Assembly: GCF_020379485.1 (NCBI RefSeq)
Contig: NC_063435.1
Span: forward strand, 2,914,001 to 2,978,000
Source: Brassica napus
Taxonomy: Eukaryota; Streptophyta; Magnoliopsida; Brassicales; Brassicaceae
DNA: 64,000 nucleotides
Direction: 5' to 3'
Made by a program: the position numbers and the translations under genes. Shown here one piece after another: positions 10,333 through 23,500 of the stretch (its first letter is position 1; every line of letters starts with the position of its first letter). The notes under the pieces are model-generated. The model ran no database searches and was not told the DNA's origin. It worked only from the letters and a program-made list of their open reading frames with translations.

Positions 10333-13300
10333 TCACCAATGGCTTATTGATTGTGTGTTTGATTATTATCTGATTGGGAATGAGAATGTGTTGATTGATA
10401 GATTCGTTCATAAGTGTTTGCTTTGAAAGGTAACCCTAAGAGTGATTACTTTCTTTTGCAGTTGGGGGAATTGCAGAGGCCGCTTGTATCTGATGGTGGT
10501 GATGAGCATTTGAACCAAGGCCAAACCGGTGAGGAGGGGTCAAGGGAATATGATTTAGAGGGAGCTTGTTACCAGAATGAAGGGCTTTTGCAGGGACGGG
10601 CTTACAAACAAAGGCTTCCTCCTTCTTCGTCTCCCCATCTCAACCAAGGTAAACTCTTCTGCTTTGGTGAGTCTCTACATCATTAGGTTCATGGAAATTA
10701 GTCATTGTGTCTATGCATTGGTCGTTAATTTATGTGGGTGAATAGCTTTGTTTTACAAATAATTTCTGAACGTTTTGACAATGCTTTGGTAGGTCGAACG
10801 ATTAAACATCCAGCTGACAAGGTTGGCTTGGAAGATGTGGAAACGGATGACTTGCAGGACAACACAAGTCAGAACCTACAACATGATCTGGAGAAGGAGA
10901 GACTTTCCGAGATTTCTCCAGTAATTGTTAATGATCAAAGTAATTATCTTTTCTTTTGCTTTGCTAGGGTGTGTAATATAACTTCAATCTCAATTAGTCG
11001 TGCAAGACATGTATCATAGTTTGTGTTGTAAGTGCAGTAAGTTGGCTGTGCTTGGAGGTCATTTCGGGTCCTTCCATTGGGCTTCATTTTGCTGTTCACT
11101 CCGTGAGTACTTCCAAGCTGCCATTGGGCCTTGGAAGGGTTTCTCCTTCTGGTATGATATTGAAGGACCCTGAGGTTTCAGGGAAGCATGCACAAATCAC
11201 ATGGAACTCTACTGTGAGGAGCTACTTAGTTTTATTTATCCAACTTCTGCATTTCTCATCTTATTACTCTCTGTGTGATGCCTGTCTGGCTTTGATTTCA
11301 GAAATTTAAATGGGAGCTGGTAGACATGGGTAGTTTAAATGGAACTCTCTTGAACTCTCGGTCAGTAAGCCATCCTGATTTAGGCAGCCGAAAGTGGGGT
11401 CAGCCCGTTGGGCTTGCAAGTGAAGATGTAATAACTTTGGGAACAACGACAAAGGTCTATGTAAGTCTATCTGAGTGGTTGATGGTGTTCTATTTATTTG
11501 TTTTTGCTTTTCTTAATTCATTTTTCATGCAATTTCTTTTCATTTTTGGAAGGTCCTTATCTCATCTCAGAATGAGTTTAAGACACCGTTCAGAGTTGGT
11601 GTGGCCTCAGATCCCATGGCCAAGCGTCGCGGAGGCAGGAAACTTCCAATGGAAGATTTTTGTTATTACAAGTGGCCGCTTCCTGGGGTTAATAAGGTTA
11701 CCTTGATTTGGAATCTTCAGTTGTTTATGTGATAATAAACTTCATTGCTTCTGCTAACATAATTCTAAATCCATAATACGGTTTCAGTTTGGGCTGTTTT
11801 GTGTTTGTGATGGACATGGGGGAGCTGGGGCTGCTCAATCCGCTGTAAAGTGAGTCATTGTTTATGGTTCAGACTACCTCTGTTCACAATATGTTAGGAG
11901 GCTTCACTGACTAACAACTGTGGTTTAAAGTTTTGTCTCAAACAACGATAATATTATACTGAATATATAACCCCATGTAACTTATTCTCCAGAATTATTC
12001 CTGAGGTTCTGGCGAATATTTTATCAGACTCTCTGGAGAAGGAGAAGGTGCTATCACAGCGGGATGCTTCGGATGTTCTCAAGGACGTGCTTGCGAAAAC
12101 AGAAGCACGCTTGGAAGATCACCTATATGAGGTTCTGAAGCTTGTCATTTTCTTTCCTTTTCATTTGATTGCATGTTTTCTTCTTCACGACTTGGCTGCA
12201 GTTTTTCCATTGCTTCGTACTGAATGAACTAGTCGGTCCATGCAGGGTTGTACAGCTACTGTCCTCTTGGTCTGGAAAGACGGTGAAGAAAATTTATTCG
12301 CACAGTGTGCCAATCTTGGTGATTCAGCATGTGTAATCAAGTACGTCAAACATATTATATTGCTATCTTAAGATTCTTAGTTACTGAGCTTGCATTAAAG
12401 GTGCATAAACTTGTAGAAGCATTTTGTTAGTTTAGAAAGAGGAAGGGGGTATGATATAACCCAAATTTGAAACAATGATCTTGCGCGTCTTAAGTGTGAG
12501 CGAGTGTGGTCTTCTCAATGAAAGCCTCTTGTTTTGGAAACTGTAGATTGTTTCTACTCTAGGCTAGGGTTTGTGGGAGAGCAAGTAGACATCAGTAGAT
12601 GAGAGATCTATGCATCGTAGTAAAATTGTTGTTTTGCAGAAATAGAAAAAGAGTTTATGCCTAGATTTTCGTTGATACCATCTTAATTAATAACCACATC
12701 AGATCGTTGTTTTGCTCTCAGGAAATAATGCTCTCGGCATGATAAGTTTGTAGCTTCTCGTTATTTTAACTGATTACGATTTGGTTTCCAATTTGGCAGC
12801 CTTGGTGGGAGATATATACAAATGACTGAAGATCATCGAGTGGCTAGCTTAACCGAGAGAAGAAGAATTCAAGAAGCAGGACTATCTTTGAGAGAAAATG
12901 AGACTAGGATCTTTGGTATTAGCTCAATGAATCAAACTCTCCTCTGATTCTGATTCTGATTCCTTTGTAACATAGTAACCAAATCTGAGTTGATAATCAT
13001 CTTCAGGTATAAACCTTGCGCGGATGTTAGGAGACAAATTTCCAAAGCAACAAGACGGCCGTTTCAGCGCAGAGCCATATATAAGTGAGCCTTTGCGTAT
13101 CGATCAATCTAATAAAGACGTGTTTGCTGTATTGGCTAGGTAAGAAACACTAACACCATAACAAGCTTATCTCCATCTTCTCATCCGTTTTTTTTGGTAA
13201 ATCTAAAAAGCTAAAAACAATTATGCAGTGATGGACTATGGGATGTGGTGAGTCCGAGTAAAGCTGTGCAGCTGGTGCTTCAGGTTAAACTTTTTTTTTT

Positions 13301-13514
13301 CTATTTTAAAATGAAGCTTCATGGTTATTGCTCTGTCTGAAAATATCAAACTCATGGTTATGTTTTGAATTGAATGTGCCAGATGCGAGAGAAAGAGAGA
13401 GGGACAGAAGATAGTGCAGAGAAAATAGCAAAGGGTTTACTTGATCAAGCTAATGTGATGCGTACAAAGGACAACACCTCCATTATTTACTTAGATTTTG
13501 ATCCTTCTTTGTAA
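10166..13514 (+). CDS. KAPP: Kinase-associated protein phosphatase KAPP (FHA + PP2C)
   Basis: Thirteen exons joined at GT-AG introns give 562 residues (Arabidopsis KAPP is about 580): 10166-10309, 10462-10648, 10793-10939, 11038-11213, 11302-11460, 11553-11696, 11788-11849, 11993-12131, 12246-12340, 12800-12915, 13007-13139, 13229-13283, 13383-13514. Residues 8-32 form a hydrophobic membrane anchor. The FHA (kinase-interaction) domain spans about 167-272, with GR 192-193, SGKH 207-210 and NGT 231-233. The PP2C domain follows, with ED 305-306, DGHGG 327-331, SDGLWD 501-506 and DN 549-550 as metal-site motifs. In Arabidopsis it binds phosphorylated receptor kinases such as CLV1 and FLS2 through FHA and dampens their signalling. 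All motifs are intact. The least certain junction is the start of exon 3: the bases just before 10793 translate to LVGRT-like residues, so the true acceptor may lie further upstream. Confidence 0.93.
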
Positions 13515-14274
13515 TATATTTGGTAAGTTTCTGTGTACAATCTTTTGTTCATTTGTTAGTATCTTAGGGTATATGAGAAAAAACCTCAGATGCAGAACTT
13601 ATATCTAATTAATAAATAGCAATACCAATTAAGGTTGAAAAATTAATGTTGAAAAATTGTGTTGTTTTATCATAAAAATTGATTTTGTTGAAAAAAAGTT
13701 AAATTATAGAGAAATATGTCTCAAAGGTTGTGTTTTTTTTTATCTTAAAAAGTTGCATTGATTGAAAAGAAGTTAAATTATATTTGTGTCTTTTCAACAT
13801 CATCTCTAAGTCTATTAGTCACAAGAGTTGTGTTTTTAATTAGTTTTTAAAAAATAGTTACCAAAAGTTGCATACTTCTATCTGCACCTATTTGTATCTA
13901 ACCGCTTAACTTTTTAAAAATTGCACATTTAATTACTCAATATTAATATATTTTTAATTTGATTGGTTGTAAATGTCCTACAATTACAACTTTCTATTAA
14001 TATATACCTATTCGCTTTTAACTTTTTAAATGTTACATACTTTATCACTCCTACCTTTTCAATACTATTTAAACAATTTTGGATCAAATTTTATATTAAA
14101 AAATCAAATGTTCGGTGTATCATACATGATGTGATCAAAGAGTTGTCTCTTCCACTGTTATGAGTATCGGTGGTCATAAAATTAAAGCTAAAACGCTTAA
14201 CCATATCGTCCCAAAGAAAATGTATCTCCAAACCATTATTTCTTTGCTCTTTAATGTCACTTTCTCTCCACTTT
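13515..14274. other. KAPP 3' flank, AT-rich, no gene seen
   Basis: AT-rich DNA with loosely repeated gttgaaaaa and gttaaattata words at 13630-13790. Two open frames (13963-14163 and 14160-14399) lack recognisable features and the second runs into transposon sequence, so neither is called. Confidence 0.6.
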
Positions 14275-14400
14275 CACTACAAGAAATAGAAGAAATACAT
14301 GACGGTCATATTTATCATTGGTTTATCGGAAACATATGTTTTTTTAATTATGATCAGAAACGTGTGTTTCCGACTGTTTCCCGACAATCAAAATTTTGAC
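14275..14400 (+). mobile_element. CACTA (En/Spm) transposon terminus
   Basis: The segment starts with CACTACAAGAAA, the terminal inverted repeat typical of crucifer CACTA elements. It is followed by subterminal words tgacggtc, tttccgac and tttcccgac, which also fit that superfamily. No partner end (TTTCTTGTAGTG) was found before 64000, so either the other end is lost or the satellite expanded inside the element. It directly abuts the first satellite monomers. Confidence 0.6.
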
Positions 14401-14424
14401 TAGTGGATTTCGCTAATCATCATT

Positions 14425-14830
14425 TGTCTTGATATTCTAATTTTTAAATCGCAATCTCAAATCTACAATATTTTTTTATAAAATAAAAATTTTCTTGAAA
14501 TAACAGTTTTAATTTTTTTTTTTAAAATACATATTGATCAAAATATATTTTTAAAAATACTCATCTATCAACAAATTTTTTTTGTTTTCATAATTTTAAA
14601 ACCACAATCTCAAATCTTCAATATTTCTCAATAAAAATGAAAACTTTCCTAACATAGCATTTTTAAGAATATATATATTTTAAAAATACCACACATTCAT
14701 CTATAAACAAAAATTCTTGTTATCATAATTTCTAAATCACAATCACATCTACAATATTTCTCTATAAAAGTGAAAACTTTTCTTAAATAGAAACTTTTAG
14801 AAAATTATTTATCAAATACATCCTATTGAT
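14425..14830. repeat. Left edge: diverged satellite monomers
   Basis: The first two to three monomers differ strongly from the core. They use aatactcatctatcaac, tcataatttctaaatcacaatc and poly-T-rich spacers instead of the core ctatttatcccaatttccaaatc. The same variants recur at the right edge. This is the usual pattern of old monomers pushed to array margins. Confidence 0.85.
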
Positions 14831-17800
14831 CACAAATTCTAAAAGAATACACTTCTAACAATAAAAACTCTATTTATCCCAATTTCCAAGTCAAAATCCC
14901 AAATCTATAATATTTCTCTATAAAAATGAAAACTTTCCTTAAATAGAAACTTTTAGAAAATTATTTATAAAATATATCCTATTGATCAAAAATTCTAAAA
15001 GAATACACATCTAACAAAAAAAACTCTATTTATCCTAATTTCCAAATCGAAATCCCAAATCTACAATATTTCTCTATAAAAATGAAAACTTTCCTTAAAT
15101 AGAAACTTTTAGAAAATAATTTTAAAAATACATCCTATTGATCAAAAATTCTAAAAGAATACACATCTAACAACAAAAACTCTATTTATCCCAATTTCCT
15201 AATCAAATTCCCAAATCTCTAATATTTCCCTATAAAAATGAAAGCTTTCCTTAAATAGAAATTTTTAGAATTTTTTTTTAAAAATACGTCCTATTGATCA
15301 AAAATTCTAAAAGAATACACATCTACAAACAAAAACTCTATTTATCCCAATTTCCTAATCAAAATCCCAAATCTCCAATATTTCTCTATAAAAATGAAAA
15401 CTTTCCTTAAATAGAAATTTTTAGAAAATAATTTTAAAAATACATCCTATTGATCAAAAATTCTAAAAGAATACACATCTAACAACAAAAACTCTATTTA
15501 TCCCAATTTCCAAATAAAAATCCCAAATCTACAATATTTCTCTTTAAAAATGAAAACTTTCCTTAAATAGAAACTTTTAGAAAATAATTTATAAAATACA
15601 TCTTATTGATCAAAAATTCTAAAAGAATACACCTCTAACAAAAAAAACTCTATTTATTCCAATTTCCAAATCAAAATCCTAAATCTCCAATATTTCTCTA
15701 TAAAAATGAAAATTTTCCTTAAATAGAAACTTTTAGAAAATTATTTAAAAAATACATCCTATTGATCAAAAATTGTAAAAGAATACACATCTAACAACAA
15801 AAACTTTATTTATCTCAATTTCCAAATCAAAATTCCAAATCTACAATATTTCTTTATAAAAATGAAAACTTTCCTTAAATAGAAACTTTTAGAAAATTAT
15901 TTATAAAATACATCCTATTGATCAAAAATTCTAAAAGAATACACATCTAACAACAAAAACTCTATTTATCCCAATTTCCAAATCAAAATCCCAAATCTAT
16001 AATATTTCTCTATAAAAATAAAAACTTTCCTTAAATAGAAACTTTTAGAAAATTATTTATAAAATACATCCTATTGATCAAAAATTCTAAAAGAATACAT
16101 ATCTAACAACAAAAACTCTATTTATCCCAATTTCCAAATCAAAATCCCAAATCTATAATATTTCTCTATAAAAATGAAAACTTTCCTTAAATAGAAACTT
16201 TTAGAAAATTATTTATAAAATACATCCTATTGATCAAAAATTCTAAAAGAATACACATCTAACAACAAAAACTCTATTTATCCCAATTTCCAAATCAAAA
16301 TCCCAAATCTACAATATTTCTCTATAAAAATGAAAACTTTCCTTAAATAGAAACTTTTAGAAAATTATTTATAAAATACATCCTATTGATAAAAAATTCT
16401 AAAAGAATACACATCTAACAACAAAAACTCTATTTATCCTAATTTCCAAATCAAAATCCCAAATCTATAATATTTCTCTATAAAAATGAAAACTTTCCTT
16501 AAATAGAAACTTTTAGAAAATTATTTATAAAATACATCCTATTGATCAAAAATTCTAAAAGAATACACATCTAACAACAAAAACTCTATTTATCACAATT
16601 TCCTAATAAAAATCCCAAATCTCCAAAATTTTTCTAAAAAAATGAAAACTTTCCTTAAATAGAAACTTTTAGAAAATTATTTATAAAATACATCCTATTG
16701 ATCAAAAATTCTAAAAGAATACACTTCTAACAACAAAAACTCTATTTATCCCAATTTCCTAATCAAAATCCCAAATCTACAATATTTCTCTATAAAAATG
16801 AAAACTTTCCTTAAATAGAAAGTTTTAGAAAATAATTTATAAAATACATCCTATTGATCAAAAATTCTAAAAGAATACACTTCTAACAACAAAAACTCTA
16901 TTTATCCCAATTTCCAAGTCAAAATCCCAAATCTACAATATTTATTTAAAAATGAAAACTTTCCTTAAATAGAAACTTTTAGAAAATAATTTATTAAATA
17001 CATCCTATTGATCAAAAATTCTAAAAGAATACACTTCTAACAACAAAAACTCTATTTATCCCAATTTCCAAGTCAAAATCCCAAATCTACAATATTTCTC
17101 TATAAAAATGAAAACTTTCCTTAAATAGAAAGTTTTAGAAAATTATTTTAAAAATACATCCTATTGATCAAAAATTCTAAAAGAATACACATCTAACAAC
17201 AAAAACTCTATTTATCCCAATTCCCAAATCAAAATCCCAAATCTACAATATTTCTCTATAAAAATGAAAACTTTCCTTAAATAGAAACTTTTAGAAAATA
17301 ATTTTAAAAATACATCCTATTGATCAAAAATTCTAAAAGAATACACATCTAACAACAAAAACTCTATTTATCCCAATTTCCTAATCAAAATCCCAAATCT
17401 CTAATATTTCTCTATAAAAATGAAAACTTTCCTTAAATAGAAATTTTTAGAAAATAATTTTAAAAATACATCCTATTGATCAAAAATTCTAAAAGAATAC
17501 ACTTCTAACAACAAAAACTCTATTTATCCCAATTTCCAAGTCAAAATCTCAAATCTACAATATTTCTCTTTAAAAATGAAAACTTTCCTTAAATAGAAAC
17601 TTTTAGAAAATAATTTTAAAAATACATCCTATTGATCAAAAATTCTAAAAGAATACACTTCTAACAACAAAAACTCTATTTATCCCAATTTCCTAATCAA
17701 AATCCCAAATCTCTAATATTTCTCTAAAAAAATGAAAACTTTCCTTAAATAGAAACTTTTAGAAAATTATTTATAAAATACATCCTATTGATCAAAAATT

Positions 17801-20599
17801 CTAAAAGAATACACATCTAACAACAAAAACTCTATTTATCCCAATTTCCAAATCAAAATCCCAAATCTACAATATTTCTCTTTAAAAATGAAAACTTTCC
17901 TTAAATAGAAACTTTTAGAAAATTTTTATAAAATACATCCTATTGATCAAAAATTCTAAAAGAATACACTTCTAACAACAAAAACTCTATTTATCCCAAT
18001 TTCCTAATCAAAATCCCAAATCTCTAATATTTCTCTAAAAAATGAAAACTTTCCTTAAATAGAAACTTTTAGAAAATTATTTATAAAATACATCCTATTG
18101 ATCAAAAATTCTAAAAGAATACACATCTAACAACAAAAACTCTATTTATCCCAATTTCCAAATAAAATCCCAAATCTACAATATTTCTCTTAAAAATGAA
18201 AACTTTCCTTAAATAGAAACTTTTAGAAAATTATTTATAAAATACATCCTATTGATCAAAAATTCTAAAAGAATACACATCTAACAACAAAAACTCTATT
18301 TATCCCAATTTCCTAATCAAAATCCCAAATCTACAATATTTCTCTATAAAAATGAAAACTTTCCTTAAATAGAAAGTTTTAGAAAATAATTTATAAAATA
18401 CATCCTATTGATCAAAAATTCTAAAAGAATACACTTCTAACAACAAAAACTCTATTTATCCCAATTTCCAATCAAAATCCCAAATCTACAATATTTCTCT
18501 TTAAAAATGAAAACTTTCCTTAAATAGAAACTTTTAGAAAATTATTTATAAAATACATCCTATTGATCAAAAATTCTAAAAGAATACACATCTAACAACA
18601 AAAACTCTATTTATCCCAATTTCCTAATCAAAATCCCAAATCTACAATATTTCTCTATAAAAATGAAAACTTTCCTTAAATAGAAAGTTTTAGAAAATAA
18701 TTTATAAAATACATCCTATTGATAAAAATTCTAAAAGAATACACTTCTAACAACAAAAACTCTATTTATCCCAATTTCCAAGTCAAAATCCCAAATCTAC
18801 AATATTTATTTTTTAAAATGAAAACTTTCCTTAAATAGAAACTTTTAGAAAATTATTTATAAAATACATCCTATTGATCAAAAATTCTAAAAGAATACAC
18901 TTCTAACAACAAAAACTCTATTTATCCCAATTTCCAAGTCAAAATCCCAAATCTACAATATTTATTTTTTTAAAATGAAAACTTTCCTTAAATAGAAACT
19001 TTTAGAAAATTATTTATAAAATACATCCTATTGATCAAAAATTCTAAAAGAATACACATCTAACAACAAAAACTCTATTTATCCCAATTTCCTAATCAAA
19101 ATCCCAAATCTACAATATTTCTCTTTAAAAATGAAAACTTTCCTTAAATAGAAACTTTTAGAAAATTATTTTAAAAATACATCCTATTGATCAAAAATTC
19201 TAAAAGAATACACATCTAACAACAAAAACTCTATTTATCCCAATTTCCTAATCAAAATCCCAAATCTCTAATATTTCTCTATAAAAATGAAAACTTTCCT
19301 TAAATAGAAAGTTTTAGAAAATAATTTATAAAATACATCCTATTGATAAAAATTCTAAAAGAATACACATCTAACAACAAAAACTCTATTTATCCCAATT
19401 TCCAAGTCAAAATCCCAAATCTACAATATTTATTTTTAAAAATGAAAACTTTCCTTAAATAGAAACTTTTAGAAAATTATTTATAAAATACATCCTATTG
19501 ATCAAAAATTCTAAAAGAATACACATCTAACAACAAAAACTCTATTTATCCCAATTTCCTAATCAAAATCCCAAATCTACAATATTTCTCTTTAAAAATG
19601 AAAACTTTCCTTAAATAAAAACTTTTAGAAAATTATTTTAAAAATACATCCTATTAATCAAAAATTTTAAAAGAATACACTTCTAACAACAAAAACTCTA
19701 TTTATCCCAATTTCCTAATCAAAATGCCAAATCTCTAATATTTCTCTATAAAAATGAAAACTTTCCTTAAATAGAAATTTTTGAAAATAATTTTAAAAAT
19801 ACATCCTATTGATCAAAAATTCTAAAAGAATACACATCTACCAACAAAAACTCTATTTATCCCAATTTCATAATCAAAATCCCAAATCTCCAATATTTCT
19901 CTATAAAAATGAAAACTTTCCTTAAATAGAAATTTTTAGAAAATAATTTTTAAAATACATTCTATTGATAAAAAATTCTACAAGAATACACATCTAACAA
20001 CCAAAACTCTATTTATCCCAATTTCCAAATCAAAATCCCAAATCTACAATATTTCTCTTTAAAAATGAAAAATTTCCTTAAATAGAAACTTTTAGAAAAT
20101 TATTTATAAAATACATCCTATTGATCAAAAATTCTAAAAGAATACACATCTAACAACAAAAACTCTATTTATTCCAATTTCCTAATCAAAATCCCAAATC
20201 TCTAATATTTCTCTATAAAAATGAAAACTTTCCTTAAATAGAAATTTTTAGAAAATAATTTTTAAAAATACATCCTATTGATCAAAAATTCTAAAAGAAT
20301 ACACATCTAACAACAAAAGCTCTATTTATCCCAATTTCCAAGTCAAAATCTCAAATCTACAATATTTCTCTTTAAAAATGAAAACTTCCTTAAATAGAAA
20401 CTTTTAGAAAATAATTTTAAAAATACATCCTATTGATCAAAAATTCTAAAAGAATACACATCTCACAACAAAAACTCTATTTATCCCAATTCCCAAATAA
20501 AAATCCCAAATCTACAATATTTCTCTATAAAAATGAAAACTTTCCTTAAATAGAAACTTTTAGAAAATAATTTTAAAAATACATCCTATTGATCAAAAA

Positions 20600-23500
20600 T
20601 TCTAAAAGAATACACATCTAACAACAAAAATTCTATTTATCCCAATTTCCTAATCAAAATCCCAAATCTCAATATTTCTCTATAAAAATGAAAACTTTCC
20701 TTAAATAGAAATTTTAGAAAATTATTTAAAAATACATCCTATTGATCAAAAATTCTAAAAGAATACACATCTAACAACAAAAACTCTATTTATCCCAATT
20801 TCCAAATCAAAATCCCAAATCTAAAATATTCTCTTTAAAAATGAAAACTTTCCTTAAATAGAAACTTTTAGAAAATAATTTATAAAATACATCCTATTGA
20901 TCAAAATTCTAAAAGAATACACATCTAACAACAAAAACTCTATTTATCCCAATTCTAATCAAAATCCCAAATCTACAATATTTCTCTATAAAAATGAAAA
21001 CTTTTCTTAAATAGAAACTTTTAGAAATAATTTTAAAAATACATCCTATTGATCAAAAATTCTAAAAGAATACACATCTAACAACAAAAACTCTATTTAT
21101 CCCAATTTCCAATCAAAATCCCAAATCTACAATATTTCTCTTTAAAAATGAAAACTTTCCTTAAATAGAAACTTTTAGAAAATTATTTATAAAATACATC
21201 CTATTGATCAAAAATTCTAAAAGAATACACATCTAACAACAAAAACTCTATTTATCCCAATTTCCAAATCAAAATCCAAATCTACAATATTTCTCTATAA
21301 AAATGAAAACTTTCCTTAAATAGAAACTTTTAGAAAAATTTATAAAATACATCCTATTGATCAAAATTCTAAAAGAATACACATCTAACAACAAAAACTC
21401 TATTTATCCAATTTCCTAATCAAAATCCCAAATCTCAATATTTCTCTATAAAAATGAAAACTTTCCTTAAATAGAAACTTTTAGAAAATAATTTTAAAAA
21501 TACATCCTATTGATCAAAAATTCTAAAAGAATACACATCTAACAACAAAAACTCTATTTATCCCAATTTCCAATTCAAAATCCCAAATCTACAATATTTC
21601 TCTATAAAAATGAAAACTTTCCTTAAATAGAAACTTTTAGAAAATAATTTAAAAATACATCCTATTGATCAAAATTCTAAAAGAATACACATCTAACAAC
21701 AAAAACTCTATTTATCCCAATTTCTAATCAAAATCCAAATCTCAAATTTCTCTTTAAAAATGAAAACTTTCCTTAAATAGAAACTTTTAGAAAATTATTT
21801 AAAAATACATCCTATTGATCAAAAATTTTAAAAGAATACACATCTAACAACAAAAACTCTATTTATCCCAATTTCCTAATCAAAATCCCAAATCTACAAT
21901 ATTTCTCTTTAAAAATGAAAACTATCCTTAAATAGAAACTTTTAGAAAATTATTTATAAAAATACATCCTATTGATCAAAAATTTTAAANNNNNNNNNNN
22001 NNNNNNNNNNNNNNNNNNNNNNNNNNNNNNNNNNNNNNNNNNNNNNNNNNNNNNNNNNNNNNNNNNNNNNNNNNNNNNNNNNNNNNNNNTACAACAAAAA
22101 CTTCTAATCCCAATTTCAAAGTCAAAATCCAAATCTACAATATTTCTCTATTAAAAATGAAAACTTTCTTAAATAGAAACTTTTAGAAATTATTTTAAAA
22201 ATACATCCTATTGATCAAAAATTCTAAAAAGAATACACATCTAACAACAAAAACTCTATTTATCCAATTTCCAAATCAAAATCCCAAATCTACAATATTT
22301 CTCTATAAAAATGAAAACTTTCCTTAAATAGAAACTTTTAGAAAATAATTTAAAAAATACATCCTATTGATCAAAAATTCTAAAAGAATACAATCTAACA
22401 ACAAAACTCTATTTATCCCAATTTCCAAATCAAAATCCCAAATCTACATATTTCTCTTTAAAAATGAAAACTTTCCTTAAATAGAAACTTTAGAAAATTA
22501 TTTATAAAATACATCCTATTGATCAAAAATTCTAAAAGAAAAGAATACACATCTAACAACAAAACTCTATTTATCCCAATTTCCTAATCAAAATCCCAAT
22601 CTAAATATTTCTCTATAAAATGAAAACTTTCTTAAATAGAAACTTTTAGAAAATTATTTATAAAATACATCCTATTGATAAAATTCTAAAAGAATACACA
22701 TCTAACAACAAAAAACTCTATTTATCCCAATTTCAAATCAAATCCAAATCTACAATATTTCTCTAAAAAATGAAAACTTTCCTTAAATAGAAACTTTTAG
22801 AAAATAATTTTAAAATACATCCTATTGATCAAAAATTCTAAAAGAATACACATCTAACAACAAAAACTCTATTTATCCAAATTCCCAATCAAAATCCCAA
22901 ATCTACAATATTTCTCTATAAAAATGAAAACTTTCCTTAAATAGAAACTTTAGAAAATTATTTATAAAATACATCCTATTGATCAAAAATTCTAAAAGAA
23001 TACACATCTAACAACAAAAACTCTATTTATCCCAATTTCCTAATCAAATCCCAAATCTAACATATTTCTCTATAAAAATGAAAACTTTCCTTAAATAGAA
23101 AGTTTAGAAAATAATTTAAAAATACATCCTATTGATCAAAATTCTAAAAGAATACAATTCTAAAAAAAACTCTATTTATCCCAATTTCCAATCAAAATCC
23201 CAAATCTACAATATTTCTCTTTAAAAATGAAAACTTTCCTTAAATAGAAACTTTTAGAAAATTATTTAAAAATACATCCTATTGATCAAAAATTCTAAAA
23301 GAATACATCTAACAACAAAAACTCTATTTATCCCAATTTCCAAATCAAAATCCAAATCTACAATATTTCTCTATAAAAATGAAAACTTTCCTTAAATAGA
23401 AACTTTTAGAAAATAATTTTAAAAAATACATCCTATTGATCAAAAATTCTAAAAGAATACACATCTAACAACAAAAACTCTATTTATCCCAATTTCCAAA

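Noticed and set aside
10738..10792. Alternative earlier start of KAPP exon 3
   Set aside because: The bases before 10793 translate to KAPP-like residues, but no AG acceptor in the required phase was found just upstream; 10793 keeps the frame, so it was used with a caveat.
21950..22154. Open frames on both strands across the N gap
   Set aside because: They exist only because N codons are not read as stops; the flanks are satellite.
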